From JBBQUN01 sp963698395 (GTDB lineage: Bacteria > Actinomycetota > Acidimicrobiia > Acidimicrobiales > SZUA-35), in the NCBI GenBank assembly GCA_963698395.1, contig CAVOQQ010000008.1:868001-932000 (forward strand): DNA of 64,000 nt. Direction: 5' to 3'. The position numbers and the translations under genes were made by a program. A model generated the notes under the pieces. It did no database searches, had not been told where the DNA came from, and saw nothing but the letters and a program-made list of their open reading frames with translations. Positions 8,659-17,643 of this stretch are shown here, piece by piece. The number at the start of each line of letters is the position of its first letter. Position 1 is the first letter of the stretch.

Positions 8659-9321
8659 CTAGCGGTGAAGGAGCGACGGCAGCACGATGTCGAGCATCTG
8701 ATCGACCAGTTCGGAGACCGGCAGGGCGATGTCGGACACGATCTCGGGCTGCCCAAGATAGAGCGACGCACCGGCGACGGTCGCGGCGACGACGGCGGCG
8801 TTGACCGGCCGGAACTCGCCCCGCTCGATCCCGAGCCCGACGAGGCGCTCGACCACGGTCATGGCGAAGCGGTAGTGGCGGTCGACCAGTCGACGCGCCG
8901 GCGCGTCGTCGGCCAGGTCTTCCGACAGCGTGGCCTTGAGCTGGAACTCGAGACCACCGGTCAGATAGCTACGAAGTTGCGTGATCACCGGATCGGTGTG
9001 GTCGATCGCCAGGAGCGCAGACCGCCCCTTCTTGTTGAGGAAGCGATCGAGCACGACGAGCACGAGCTGCTCCTTCGACGGAGCGATCTCGTACAGCGTG
9101 CGCCGCGAGCATCCGACACCCGACGCGATCTCGCCGATCGTGATGTCGGCGAAGCCTCGTTCCATGAAGATCGACTCGATCTGCTCGAGGATCTCGTGGT
9201 GGCGCTGACCGAGCCGATTCTCCGCCGTTCGAGACAGCAGGGGCCGGGGTGCCCCGGCGCTGAGGGATCGGACCCGATCCGCGTGGGCCACGGTCGTGTG
9301 GGCCGCGCTCGAACTGTTCAA
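8659..9321 (-). CDS. TetR-family transcriptional regulator
   Basis: 220 residues. A helix-turn-helix of TetR type is visible at about 45-90 (ILEQIESIFMERGFADITIGEIAS, then GCSRRTLYE with a Phe/Ala variation of the usual YYYF). The C-terminal ligand domain is divergent, as is normal. The start is a TTG that overlaps the stop of the SMP-30 gene as TTGA, which suggests coupling; no better ATG exists before the DNA-binding domain. Being inside the catabolic run, it probably controls this run and perhaps the divergent carboxylase genes. Confidence 0.82.
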   Translation of the reverse strand: MNSSSAAHTTVAHADRVRSLSAGAPRPLLSRTAENRLGQRHHEILEQIESIFMERGFADITIGEIASGVGCSRRTLYEIAPSKEQLVLVVLDRFLNKKGRSALLAIDHTDPVITQLRSYLTGGLEFQLKATLSEDLADDAPARRLVDRHYRFAMTVVERLVGLGIERGEFRPVNAAVVAATVAGASLYLGQPEIVSDIALPVSELVDQMLDIVLPSLLHR

Positions 9322-10166
9322 GGCCGGCCGGCGTGGGGTGAGGCAACGGTGGCGGTCACGATGCTGCCGAGGCCTCGGCCTGCCACGTCCTTGGGGTTCG
9401 AGCTGGGGGCAGTGAGGATGAACAGCGTGGTGCCGTCGGAGCCACCGAGCATGCAGGCGAACGCCGGCTGGTCGGTCTCGATGGTGTCGGTGATGGTGCC
9501 ACCCTCGACGTAGCGCACCACTCGCTGTCCGCCGGCGTCGGCCACCCAGATACCGCCGTCGGCATCGAGCGTGCAGCCATCAGGCACACAGCCCGGGGTC
9601 TCGGCCCAGACTCGGCGATTGCCAAGCGTTGCATCGTCGGCGATGTCGAACGCGGAGAATCGGCTGACCATCGACTCGGCGACGATCAGGGACTTGCCGT
9701 CGGGCGTGATGACCGAGCCGTTGGGGAAGCCGAGATCGGGAGCGGCGGCCTCGACGGTGCCGTCGGGGCGAATCAGTGCGAGCGTGGCTGTGCGAATGGC
9801 GTCGTGATCGCCGGCGAACAGATCGAAACCGAAGTTGCCGACGTACGCGTTGCCCTGTTCGTCGACCACCATGTCGTTGCACCAGAAGCCGGCCAGGTCG
9901 GCCAGGTCGGCGTGGAGGTGGAGTTCGGTGCCGTCGTGACGGAGGACCCGGCGATCTCGCATCGACACGATGAGGAGCTGGCCGTCGGGCAGCCAGCCGA
10001 GGCCCGAGGGTTGTTCCTCGACCTCGACGATGGCCTCGCGCTCACCGTCGAGGCCGACGGCGTAGACGGTGTGCTGATAGAAGTCGGAGTACCAGAGGCG
10101 GTCGTCGTGCCAGCGAGGGCCCTCCCCGAAATCGACTCCATCGACGAGGACCGGTAGCTTCGACAT
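9318..10166 (-). CDS. SMP-30/gluconolactonase family lactonase
   Basis: 282 residues. A six-bladed propeller of the SMP-30/gluconolactonase/LRE family is indicated by GEGPRW with metal ligand Glu15, WCNDMVVDEQGNAYVGNFG in the middle, and FPNGSVITPDGKSLIVAES in the second half (Asn and Asp metal ligands). These enzymes hydrolyse lactones using one divalent metal ion. The ATG at 10166 is the first gene of the long minus-strand run and faces the carboxylase gene across 53 bases. A lactonase next to a Baeyer-Villiger oxygenase fits hydrolysis of its lactone product. Confidence 0.85.
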   Translation of the reverse strand: MSKLPVLVDGVDFGEGPRWHDDRLWYSDFYQHTVYAVGLDGEREAIVEVEEQPSGLGWLPDGQLLIVSMRDRRVLRHDGTELHLHADLADLAGFWCNDMVVDEQGNAYVGNFGFDLFAGDHDAIRTATLALIRPDGTVEAAAPDLGFPNGSVITPDGKSLIVAESMVSRFSAFDIADDATLGNRRVWAETPGCVPDGCTLDADGGIWVADAGGQRVVRYVEGGTITDTIETDQPAFACMLGGSDGTTLFILTAPSSNPKDVAGRGLGSIVTATVASPHAGRP

Positions 10167-10185
10167 GGCGGAATCCTGCCATTTG

Positions 10186-10212
10186 GGTACCGATACAGCA
10201 AGCCTGGTACCG
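10186..10212. promoter_or_regulatory. Candidate operator in divergent promoter
   Basis: The 53-base gap between the divergent lactonase and carboxylase genes holds two copies of GGTACCG, at 10186-10192 and 10206-10212, exactly 20 bases apart (two DNA turns). Each contains the palindrome GGTACC. The spacing and place fit a site for a dimeric repressor such as the TetR protein encoded at 8659-9321. No clear -35 or -10 pair could be assigned. Binding is inference. Confidence 0.35.
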
Positions 10213-10219
10213 TCCGCGC

Positions 10220-11878
10220 ATGTCCTCACCGCAGACCCTTGCCGCCGGCCCCGTCGGTGGGCAACGCCACTCCGGCCGGATCGGCACGCCGATGCGAACC
10301 CGCATCGACACTCGCTCCGCCGAGTATCAGGAGAACCTGGCTGCGATGTCGGCGCTCTGGGATCAGGTGGCGCTCGAGCTGGCAAGAGTACCGACGATCG
10401 GGGGCCAGCGTTATGTCGACCGCCATCGCAAGCGTGGCAAGATGCTGGTGCGGGAACGAGTCGAAGCACTCGTCGATCCGGGGACGCCGTTCCTCGAGCT
10501 GAGCCCGCTTGCCGGTTGGGGAACCCAGGACCCGATCGGTGTCGGCATCTGTGCCGGCATCGGTGTGGTCGAAGGCGTCGAGTGCGCCATCCTGGGCACC
10601 GACATGACGTACCGAGGCGGCTCGGCGAACCCCAATTCCTGGACCAAGTCGGCTCGGTTCTACGAGATCGCCCGGGAGAATCGGCTGCCGGTGATCGTGC
10701 TGAACGAATCGGCCGGAGCCGATCTTCCGCGACAGGCCGACATCTTCGTTCGCGGTGGCGAGCAATTCCGAGACCTCACCCGCCTGTCGAAGGCCGGGAT
10801 CCCCACCATCACGGTGGCCTTCGGGCCGAACACCGCAGGCGGGGCCTACGTACCCGGCATGAGCGACTACACCGTGTTCGTGAAGAACCGAGGGACGGCC
10901 TATCTCGGCGGCCCGCCGCTGGTGAAGATGGCGATCGACGAGATCGTCGACGAAGAATCGCTCGGCGGCGCCGAGATGCATGCACGCACCTCGGGGCTCT
11001 CCGACTACCTCGCCGTCGACGAACTCGACGGGCTCCGGCTCGCCCGCCAGATCGTTCGCCACCTCGGCTGGAAGAAGGCGGGGCCAGGCCCATCGCTGCT
11101 CGCCGACGAACCGCTCCATGACCCCATGGAGCTCCTGGGCTGTGCCTCGGCCGACGTCCGGATCCCCTTCGAGATCCGTGAGATCTACGCACGGGTGCTC
11201 GACGGCAGCCGGTTCGAGGAGTTCAAGCCGCTCTATGGGTCCACCCTCGTGTGCGGCTGGGGCTCGATCCACGGGTTTCCCGTCGGTGTGCTCGGCAACA
11301 ACGGCATCTTGTTCTCCGAAGAGGCGGCGAAGGGGGCCCAGTTCATCCAGCTCTGCAACAAGACCAACACCCCGCTGGTCTTCATGCACAACATCACCGG
11401 CTTCATGGTCGGTTCCGCAGCCGAGCAGGGCGGCATCATCCGCAACGGAGCCAAGCTGATCAATGCCGTGTCGAACTCGACCGTGCCGCACTTCAACCTC
11501 ATGGTCGGGGCCAGCTATGGAGCCGGCAACTACGGCATGGCCGGCAAGGCGTACAACCCCCGATTCATCTTCAGCTGGCCGAACCATCGCATCGCCGTGA
11601 TGGGGCCCAAGCAGCTGGCGGGTGTGATGGAGATCGTGGCCCGCAACGCCGCCGCCGGCCGTGGGATCGAGGTCGACGAAGAGGCGCTCGCCGCCCAGTC
11701 CGCAGCGCTCGAGGGCCAGATCGAGACCGAGTCGACGGCCCTGTTCGCCACCGGGCGAGTCTGGGACGACGGCATCATCCACCCCGCCGACAGCCGGACC
11801 GTGCTCGGCATGGCCATCTCGGCCGCACACAGCAACGAAGTCGTCGGTGCCACCGAGTACGGCGTCTGGAGGCACTGA
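10220..11878 (+). CDS. Acyl-CoA carboxylase carboxyltransferase (beta) subunit
   Basis: 552 residues. Both halves of the carboxyltransferase fold are present: RGKMLVRERVEALVDPGTPFLEL near the N-terminus, the AGGAYVPGMSDYTV and TAYLGGPPLVK segments of the first half, and FMVGSAAEQGGIIRNGAK and SYGAGNYGMAGKAY of the second. The second-half motifs fit methylcrotonyl- and geranyl-CoA carboxylase beta subunits better than propionyl-CoA carboxylase. The ATG at 10220 opens a plus-strand operon with the biotin subunit, an AtuA-family gene and a nitronate monooxygenase. It carries the carboxyl group from biotin to a branched unsaturated acyl-CoA; exact substrate unknown. Confidence 0.88.
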   Translation: MSSPQTLAAGPVGGQRHSGRIGTPMRTRIDTRSAEYQENLAAMSALWDQVALELARVPTIGGQRYVDRHRKRGKMLVRERVEALVDPGTPFLELSPLAGWGTQDPIGVGICAGIGVVEGVECAILGTDMTYRGGSANPNSWTKSARFYEIARENRLPVIVLNESAGADLPRQADIFVRGGEQFRDLTRLSKAGIPTITVAFGPNTAGGAYVPGMSDYTVFVKNRGTAYLGGPPLVKMAIDEIVDEESLGGAEMHARTSGLSDYLAVDELDGLRLARQIVRHLGWKKAGPGPSLLADEPLHDPMELLGCASADVRIPFEIREIYARVLDGSRFEEFKPLYGSTLVCGWGSIHGFPVGVLGNNGILFSEEAAKGAQFIQLCNKTNTPLVFMHNITGFMVGSAAEQGGIIRNGAKLINAVSNSTVPHFNLMVGASYGAGNYGMAGKAYNPRFIFSWPNHRIAVMGPKQLAGVMEIVARNAAAGRGIEVDEEALAAQSAALEGQIETESTALFATGRVWDDGIIHPADSRTVLGMAISAAHSNEVVGATEYGVWRH

Positions 11879-11898
11879 GCATGATCGGGAGTACTGAC

Positions 11899-13993
11899 AT
11901 GATGAAGCGATTGCTGATCGCGAACCGGGGCGAGATCGCCGTGCGTATCGCTCGCACCGCCCATCGACTCGGCATCGACACCGTCGGCGTCTACAGCGAG
12001 GCCGATGCGAACGCCCTCCACGTCGATGTCGTCGATCTGGCGGTCTGCATCGGCGAGGCTGCTCCGTCGGCGTCGTATCTCCGGGCCGACGCCGTCCTCC
12101 AGGCGGCGCTCGACACCGGCTGCGATGCGGTCCACCCTGGCTACGGATTCCTCGCCGAGAACGCCGCCTTTGCCCAACAGGTGATCGACGCCGGTCTCAT
12201 CTGGGTCGGCCCGACGCCCGCAGCAGATCGCTCTGCTCGGCGACAAGGTCGCGGCCAAGAAGGCCGCAATCGACGCCGGTGTGCCGACCGCCGGCACCAT
12301 CGACGCATCGCCCGGCAACATCCCCGGGAATGTCGCCATGCCCGCCCTGGTCAAGGCGGCCGCCGGCGGCGGCGGCCGCGGCATGCGGGTCGTTCGCACA
12401 TCCGATGATCTCGCTGATGCGGTCGAGGCCGCCGCTCGAGAAGCCCTGTCGGCCTTCGGCGACGGCACCGTGTTCATCGAGCCCTACCTCGAGCACGGAC
12501 GCCACGTCGAGGTGCAGATCATGGGCGACGCCCACGGCAACGTGGTGCACCTCGGGGAACGCGAATGCAGCATCCAGCGCCGCAATCAGAAGGTGCTCGA
12601 GGAATCGCCGTCGGCCGGTATCAGCGACGCCACCCGCCAGGCGCTGTGCGACGGCGCCCTCGCCCTCGCTCGTCATGTCGGTTATCAGAATGCCGGCACC
12701 GTCGAGTTCCTGGTGTCCGACGATGTCGACGGCAACCCGCTGATCAACTTCCTCGAGGTCAACACCCGGCTCCAGGTCGAGCACCCCGTCACCGAGGCGG
12801 TCACCGGTCTCGATCTGGTCGAACTGCAGTTGCGGGTGGCTGCCGGTGAACCGCTGCCGATCAGCCAAGACGACGTGACCATCACCGGTCATGCCATCGA
12901 GATCCGGCTCGTCGCCGAAGACCCGGCCAACGGGTGGCTGCCGTCGACCGGTGCGATCACCGCCTTCGACCTCGACCCCGAGCACCACCTCCGCGTCGAC
13001 ACCGGCTTCCGCGCCGGGGCCGAGATCACGCCCGACTACGACTCGTTGCTGGCCAAGGTGATCGGTCACGGCCGTACCCGTGCCGACGCCGCCCGCTCGC
13101 TGGCCCGCGGCCTGCGGCTCTCCCAGGTCACCGGCATCGCAACGAACCTCGCAGCGTCGGTGGCAGTGCTCGGCGAAGCCGACTTCCTCGCAGCCGCGAC
13201 CACCACGTCGTATCTCGAACAGCATCCCGAGATCGTCGCTGCCGGTGGGCCGGGCGGTGACGACCGCCTGGCCCTGCTGCTCGGCGCGGTGTTCGCCTCC
13301 GATTCTGTGGCGAGAGCGAACGATGCAGTCACCGCGTTCGCACCTTCGGGTTGGCGCAACCTGCGAACGCAAGGGGAGCGCTCCACGTGGAGTGACGAGT
13401 CCGATCCCGAGTCGACCGAGCAGGTCGAGGTCGTCGTCTGCGGTCGCGACCACGCTCGGGTGTTGGTGGGGCCCTGGCCCGAGCCCGACGACGACGGCGT
13501 GCTGTCCGACGACGACCGTCGGGTCGTGATGGTGCGCCTGTTCGATCGAACACCGCAACGGCAGGTCCTCGAGCTCGACGGCAGACGACACGTCATCCGC
13601 ACCACGGTCGCACCACCCATCAACCCCGTGAGCGGTCATGACATCGCCACCTCGAGTCGAGCCGGCGCGCTGCGATGGTCGTCGACCCCACGCTTCGTCG
13701 ACCACGAGGCAGCGGCCGGCGGCGGTGGAGGCCCCATCTGTCCGCTTCCCGGCACCGTGATCGCGGTGCACGTCGAGGCCGGCCAGCAGGTGGCCGACGG
13801 CACCCTGCTCATGGTCGTCGAGGCCATGAAGATGGAACACAAGATCGTCGCCACTGCCGACGCCGTGGTGACCGAGGTGCGCTTCGGGGTCGGCGAGCGA
13901 GTCGACCAGGGCGATCTCCTGGTGAGCCTCGAGTCGATCGACGGCGCCGAGCCGGACAATACCGAACGCGAGCACGATGGGGATCCGACATGA
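11899..13993 (+). CDS. Biotin carboxylase/carboxyl carrier (alpha) subunit, interrupted by a one-base frameshift
   Basis: The N-terminal part (LLIANRGEIAVRI...HPGYGFLAENA...WVGPTPAA) is read in one frame to about 12225 and the rest (IALLGDKVAAKKAAIDAGVPTAGT onward, through the ATP-grasp KAAAGGGGRGMR and the biotin motif EAMKMEH near the C-terminus) in the next frame. Dropping one base near 12220-12226 restores a single product of 697 residues, close to family length. Start chosen at ATG 11899 because GGGAG lies 7 bases upstream; ATG 11881 is the alternative. The stop overlaps the AtuA-family start (ATGA). It carboxylates its own biotin with ATP and bicarbonate and serves the beta subunit. Either sequencing error or a broken gene. 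Confidence 0.82.
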
Positions 13994-15816
13994 CCGAACC
14001 GATCAGAATCGCGAACTGCTCGGGCTTCTTCGGTGATCGCCCGTCGGGAGCGCTCGAGATGGTCGAGGGCGGACCCATCGACGTGCTCACCGGCGATTGG
14101 CTCGCCGAACTCACGATGCTGATCCTCAGCCGGATCCGCACGAAGCGCCCGAGCGGTGGCTTCGCCGGCACGTTCGTGAAGCAGATGGAGCAGGTCATGG
14201 GTACCTGCCTCGATCGTGGCATCAAGGTGGTCTCGAACGCCGGTGGCCTCGATCCCGATGGTTGTGCCGACGCGGTGGCCGAGGTGGCCGCCAAGCTCGG
14301 CCTGTCACCCTCGATTGCCTACGTGAGCGGTGACGACCTGCTCGGGCGGATCACCGAACTGGTCGAGAGCGGCGCGTTGCAGCCGTTCGGCCCTGATGGT
14401 TCGCTCGGTGACCCCAACGACTACCTCACCGCCAACGCCTACCTCGGTTGCTTCGGCATCGTCGACGCACTGTCGAGGGGAGCCGACATCGTGATCACCG
14501 GTCGCGTCACCGACGCCGCGGTGGTGTGTGGGCCGGCCGCATGGCATCACGGCTGGCAACGCGACGACTTCGATCAGCTTGCCGGCGGCGTCGTCGCCGG
14601 GCACCTGATCGAGTGCAGCGCCCAGGTCACCGGCGGGAACTACTCGTTCTTCCAGGAGATTCCCGACCGACTCACCAACCCTCGCTTCGGTTTCCCGTGG
14701 GCCGATGTGGCGGCAGATGGATCGTGCATCATCGGGAAGCACGACGGCACCGGGGGAGCGGTCACCGTCGGCACCGTGACCTCGCAGTTGCTCTACGAGA
14801 TCGGCGGGCCGGCCTACCACGGCCCCGATGTCACCGCCCGGTTCGACACCGTCCAGCTCGAATCGGTGGCCCCCGATCGAGTACGGGTCTCTGGCGTTCG
14901 GGGCGAGGCGCCGCCAACCACGCTGAAGGTGGCCATGAACGAGATGGGCGGCTACCGCAACTCGTTCACGGTGGCGCTCACCGGCCTCGATGTCGATGCC
15001 AAGGCCGACTTCGCGCAAGCCGCGTTCTGGGACGCCTGTCCCTTCGGACCCGATGACTTCGAGTCGATCACCAGTCGTGTGATCCACACCGACAAGCCCG
15101 ATCCCGCCACCCAGGAAGAAGCCACGGCCATCTGGCGGGTCACGGTCAAGGACCACGACGAGCGCAAGGTCGGCCGAGCGTTCAACGACGCCATGGTGCA
15201 CACCGCCCTTGCCGGTATTCCCGGCATGTACGGCTTGGGTGGCGGGCCGTCGGCGGCCAGTCCGTTCGGGGTGTACCGCCCCGCCACGGTGCCATCCGAG
15301 CTCGTCCCGCAGTATGTGCGGCTGCTCGGCGGCGACGGCAAGCAACGGGGCGACCCAGCCCAGATCGATTCCGTCGCCCCGCTGGGTTCACCGCTGGTGG
15401 TCGACGAGGCGCCGGTGCTCGCCGTTCCCGATGGTCCGGTGCGCGAAGTCGAGCTCGGCCACGTGGTCGGGGCCAGGTCCGGCGACAAGGGCGGGAACGC
15501 CAACATCGGGGTGTTCGCCCGCAGCGAACTCGCCTGGGCGTGGCTCGACAACACCCTGACCACGGACCTGCTCCGAGCGCTCCTGCCCGAGACGGCCGAC
15601 CTCACGATCGAGCGGCACCGCCTTGCGAACGTCTGGGCAGTCAACTTCGTGGTCCACGGCATCCTCGAAGAAGGCGTCGCCGCCTCGACTCGTCAGGATG
15701 CACAGGCAAAAGCGCTCGGTGAGTGGTTGCGCTCCCGAATCGTGACCGTGCCGACCGCCGTACTCGAATCGTCCCCGACTAGTGCAGCGCTGCTGTCAAC
15801 GGCAGCGCAGCGGTGA
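13990..15816 (+). CDS. AtuA-family (DUF1446) acyl-CoA catabolism protein
   Basis: 608 residues. The N-terminal about 450 residues fit the DUF1446/AtuA family: IANCSGFFGDRPSGALEMV at the start, KVVSNAGGLDP, and VITGRVTDAAVVCGPA. The C-terminal about 100 residues (ARSGDKGGNANIGVFAR) match the partner domain found fused in many members. AtuA is encoded beside geranyl-CoA carboxylase in acyclic terpene degradation of Pseudomonas, and here it again follows carboxylase beta and alpha genes, so it likely acts on the carboxylated acyl-CoA. Start ATG overlaps the previous stop. Whether the natural substrate is a terpene is not shown by the sequence. Confidence 0.82.
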   Translation: MTEPIRIANCSGFFGDRPSGALEMVEGGPIDVLTGDWLAELTMLILSRIRTKRPSGGFAGTFVKQMEQVMGTCLDRGIKVVSNAGGLDPDGCADAVAEVAAKLGLSPSIAYVSGDDLLGRITELVESGALQPFGPDGSLGDPNDYLTANAYLGCFGIVDALSRGADIVITGRVTDAAVVCGPAAWHHGWQRDDFDQLAGGVVAGHLIECSAQVTGGNYSFFQEIPDRLTNPRFGFPWADVAADGSCIIGKHDGTGGAVTVGTVTSQLLYEIGGPAYHGPDVTARFDTVQLESVAPDRVRVSGVRGEAPPTTLKVAMNEMGGYRNSFTVALTGLDVDAKADFAQAAFWDACPFGPDDFESITSRVIHTDKPDPATQEEATAIWRVTVKDHDERKVGRAFNDAMVHTALAGIPGMYGLGGGPSAASPFGVYRPATVPSELVPQYVRLLGGDGKQRGDPAQIDSVAPLGSPLVVDEAPVLAVPDGPVREVELGHVVGARSGDKGGNANIGVFARSELAWAWLDNTLTTDLLRALLPETADLTIERHRLANVWAVNFVVHGILEEGVAASTRQDAQAKALGEWLRSRIVTVPTAVLESSPTSAALLSTAAQR

Positions 15817-15826
15817 GGAACCACCA

Positions 15827-16968
15827 ATGAAGAACCAAGTGACCGACATGTTCGGGATCGACGTCCCGATCTTCGCCTTCACCCACTGTCGCGACGTGGT
15901 CGTCGCCGTCACCAAGGCCGGTGGCCTCGGCGTCCTCGGCGCGGCCGGGCATTCCGAGGAGCAACTCGAGATCGACCTGGCATGGATCGAAGCGGAACTG
16001 GGGGTCGCCCGTACGGGGTCGACGTGATCGTGCCCGCCAAGTACGCGGGCTCCGACACCGGTGGCGGGCTCACCGTCAACGACATCGTGGCCACGATCCC
16101 GGCCGAGCACAAGGCCTTCGTCGACGACATCCTCGCCCGCTATGACGTGCCGGCCCTCACCGAGGCGTCGAGAGGCCAGTTCGAGACCCGACCCGACAAG
16201 CCTGCTCCTTTCTCGGCCGATCAGGTGGGCCCGCAGCTCGAGATCTCGCTTGCCCACAACCCGGTGCTCGTGGTGAATGCGCTCGGGCCGCCCCCGCCGT
16301 TCATGGTCGACAAGGTCAAGGAAGCGGGGCGCAAGGTCGGAGCGCTCGCCGGCAAGGCACAGCACGCCGCCCGTCATGTGAATGCCGGCGTCGACCTGCT
16401 GATCGCTCAGGGCTCCGAAGCCGGCGGCCACACCGGCGAAATCGGCACCATGGTGCTGATTCCCGAGATCGTCGATGCCGTCGGCAACGTTCCGGTGCTC
16501 GGCGCCGGAGGCATCGGCCGTGGTCGACAAATGGCGGCCGCCATGGCACTCGGCGCGCAAGGTGTGTGGTGCGGCTCGGTGTGGCTGACCACCGAAGAAG
16601 CCGAGACGCACCCGGCGGTCAAACAGAAGATGCTCGACGCCTCGTCGTCGGACACCATTCGGTCTCGCTCGCGCACCGGCAAGCACGCCCGTCAGCTCAA
16701 GTCGGCGTGGACCGACGAGTGGGAGAACCCCGAGACGCCCATGCCCCTCGGTATGCCTGCCCAGCCGATACTCATCAACGACGCCATCGCTCGTATCAAT
16801 CGGGCCGCGCACAAGGAGGGATCCGGCGCCGAGAAGCTGGCGAACTACTTCGTCGGTCAGATCGTCGGCAACATGAACGCATCGAAGCCGGCGGCGCAGG
16901 TGGTGTTCGAGATGATCGACGAGTTCATCGAGGCGACCCAGTCGTTGTCGGCACAGCTCGAGGCCTAG
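15827..16968 (+). CDS. Nitronate monooxygenase-like flavin oxidoreductase, one-base frameshift
   Basis: The first 58 residues (MFGIDVPIFAF, AGGLGVLGAAGHS) are read from ATG 15827, 10 bases after the AtuA stop, with GAGGA as ribosome site. At 16000-16004, a run of five G, the frame changes and continues as GRPYGVDVIVPAKYAG to 16968. Adding one G yields a single 380-residue protein. FMN-binding segments AQGSEAGGHTGE and GAGGIGRGRQMAAAMALGAQGVW match the nitronate monooxygenase/enoyl reductase-like TIM barrel. Members oxidise nitronates or act as NADH:quinone reductases; the position at the end of the carboxylase operon suggests a catabolic role. A homopolymer indel is the simplest explanation. 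Confidence 0.82.
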
Positions 16969-16987
16969 CCGCGACCCGGGCGATCGG

Positions 16988-17629
16988 CTAGCGCTCGACG
17001 TCCGCCACCGTGGTCACGAGTCCCCGCTCGACCGTGGTCGTGATCCCTCGGAAACCAGCAGACGCCAAGCTCTGATCGACGGCGCCAGGCCGCAGGCGGA
17101 GCTTGACGTAGCTCGAGAGATGCTGCGTGAAGCCGTCGTCGTTCCTGGTGTGCAGGATGTCGTGGATCCGGGTGTGATCGTCGTCGATCGCCTCGAGAAA
17201 GCAGGTGAAGATGCGGTCATGATCGCTCCGGATCGGAAGGAACCGTGCGTTGCCCTCGGGCTGGGAGGAACCGTCTCGGTAGGACACGACGAGCCTTCCG
17301 CCCGGGAGCAGGGTGTCATGGCTTCGCTGGAACAACCGATCGACCTGACCGTGGCTCTCGAGGTGCGTCAGGGTGTCGCCCATACAACAGACGAGGTCGA
17401 CGAGCGGGCCGTGATCGTCATCGAAGACGCCGGGCACCAACGAGATCGCCAGCGACCCGGCATGCTCGTCGAGCTGTCGGAGCGTCGCCGCCGACGGTGC
17501 GAGGTCGAAGCCGAGCATGGCCAACCGGGTTCGGTGGGCCTCGACCTGGACGTCCCAGCCACCCTGCATCCAGTCGTAGACCTCGGCAAGCAGGCGCTCG
17601 TCGTGCTCGGTGGTCGTGGCGATGGACAT
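16988..17629 (-). CDS. Class I methyltransferase-like protein lacking SAM motif I
   Basis: 213 residues. Residues after about 45 read like a class I SAM methyltransferase from the second strand on: GFDLAPSAATLRQL, DLVCCMGDTLTHL and LLPGGRLVVSYRDGS. The glycine-rich motif I (DLGCGTG-type) that should come before GFDLAP is absent; the text passes directly from VEAHRTRLAM to LGFDLAP. About 30 residues thus seem deleted in frame, which would destroy SAM binding. Start ATG at 17629, 14 bases after the exporter permease gene. Methyl acceptor unknown. The gene may be a remnant. Confidence 0.6.
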   Translation of the reverse strand: MSIATTTEHDERLLAEVYDWMQGGWDVQVEAHRTRLAMLGFDLAPSAATLRQLDEHAGSLAISLVPGVFDDDHGPLVDLVCCMGDTLTHLESHGQVDRLFQRSHDTLLPGGRLVVSYRDGSSQPEGNARFLPIRSDHDRIFTCFLEAIDDDHTRIHDILHTRNDDGFTQHLSSYVKLRLRPGAVDQSLASAGFRGITTTVERGLVTTVADVER

Positions 17630-17643
17630 GGACGTTCGATCCT

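Noticed and set aside
6606..8804. 732-residue plus-strand open frame
   Set aside because: Antisense to the monooxygenase and DUF937 genes, without motifs.
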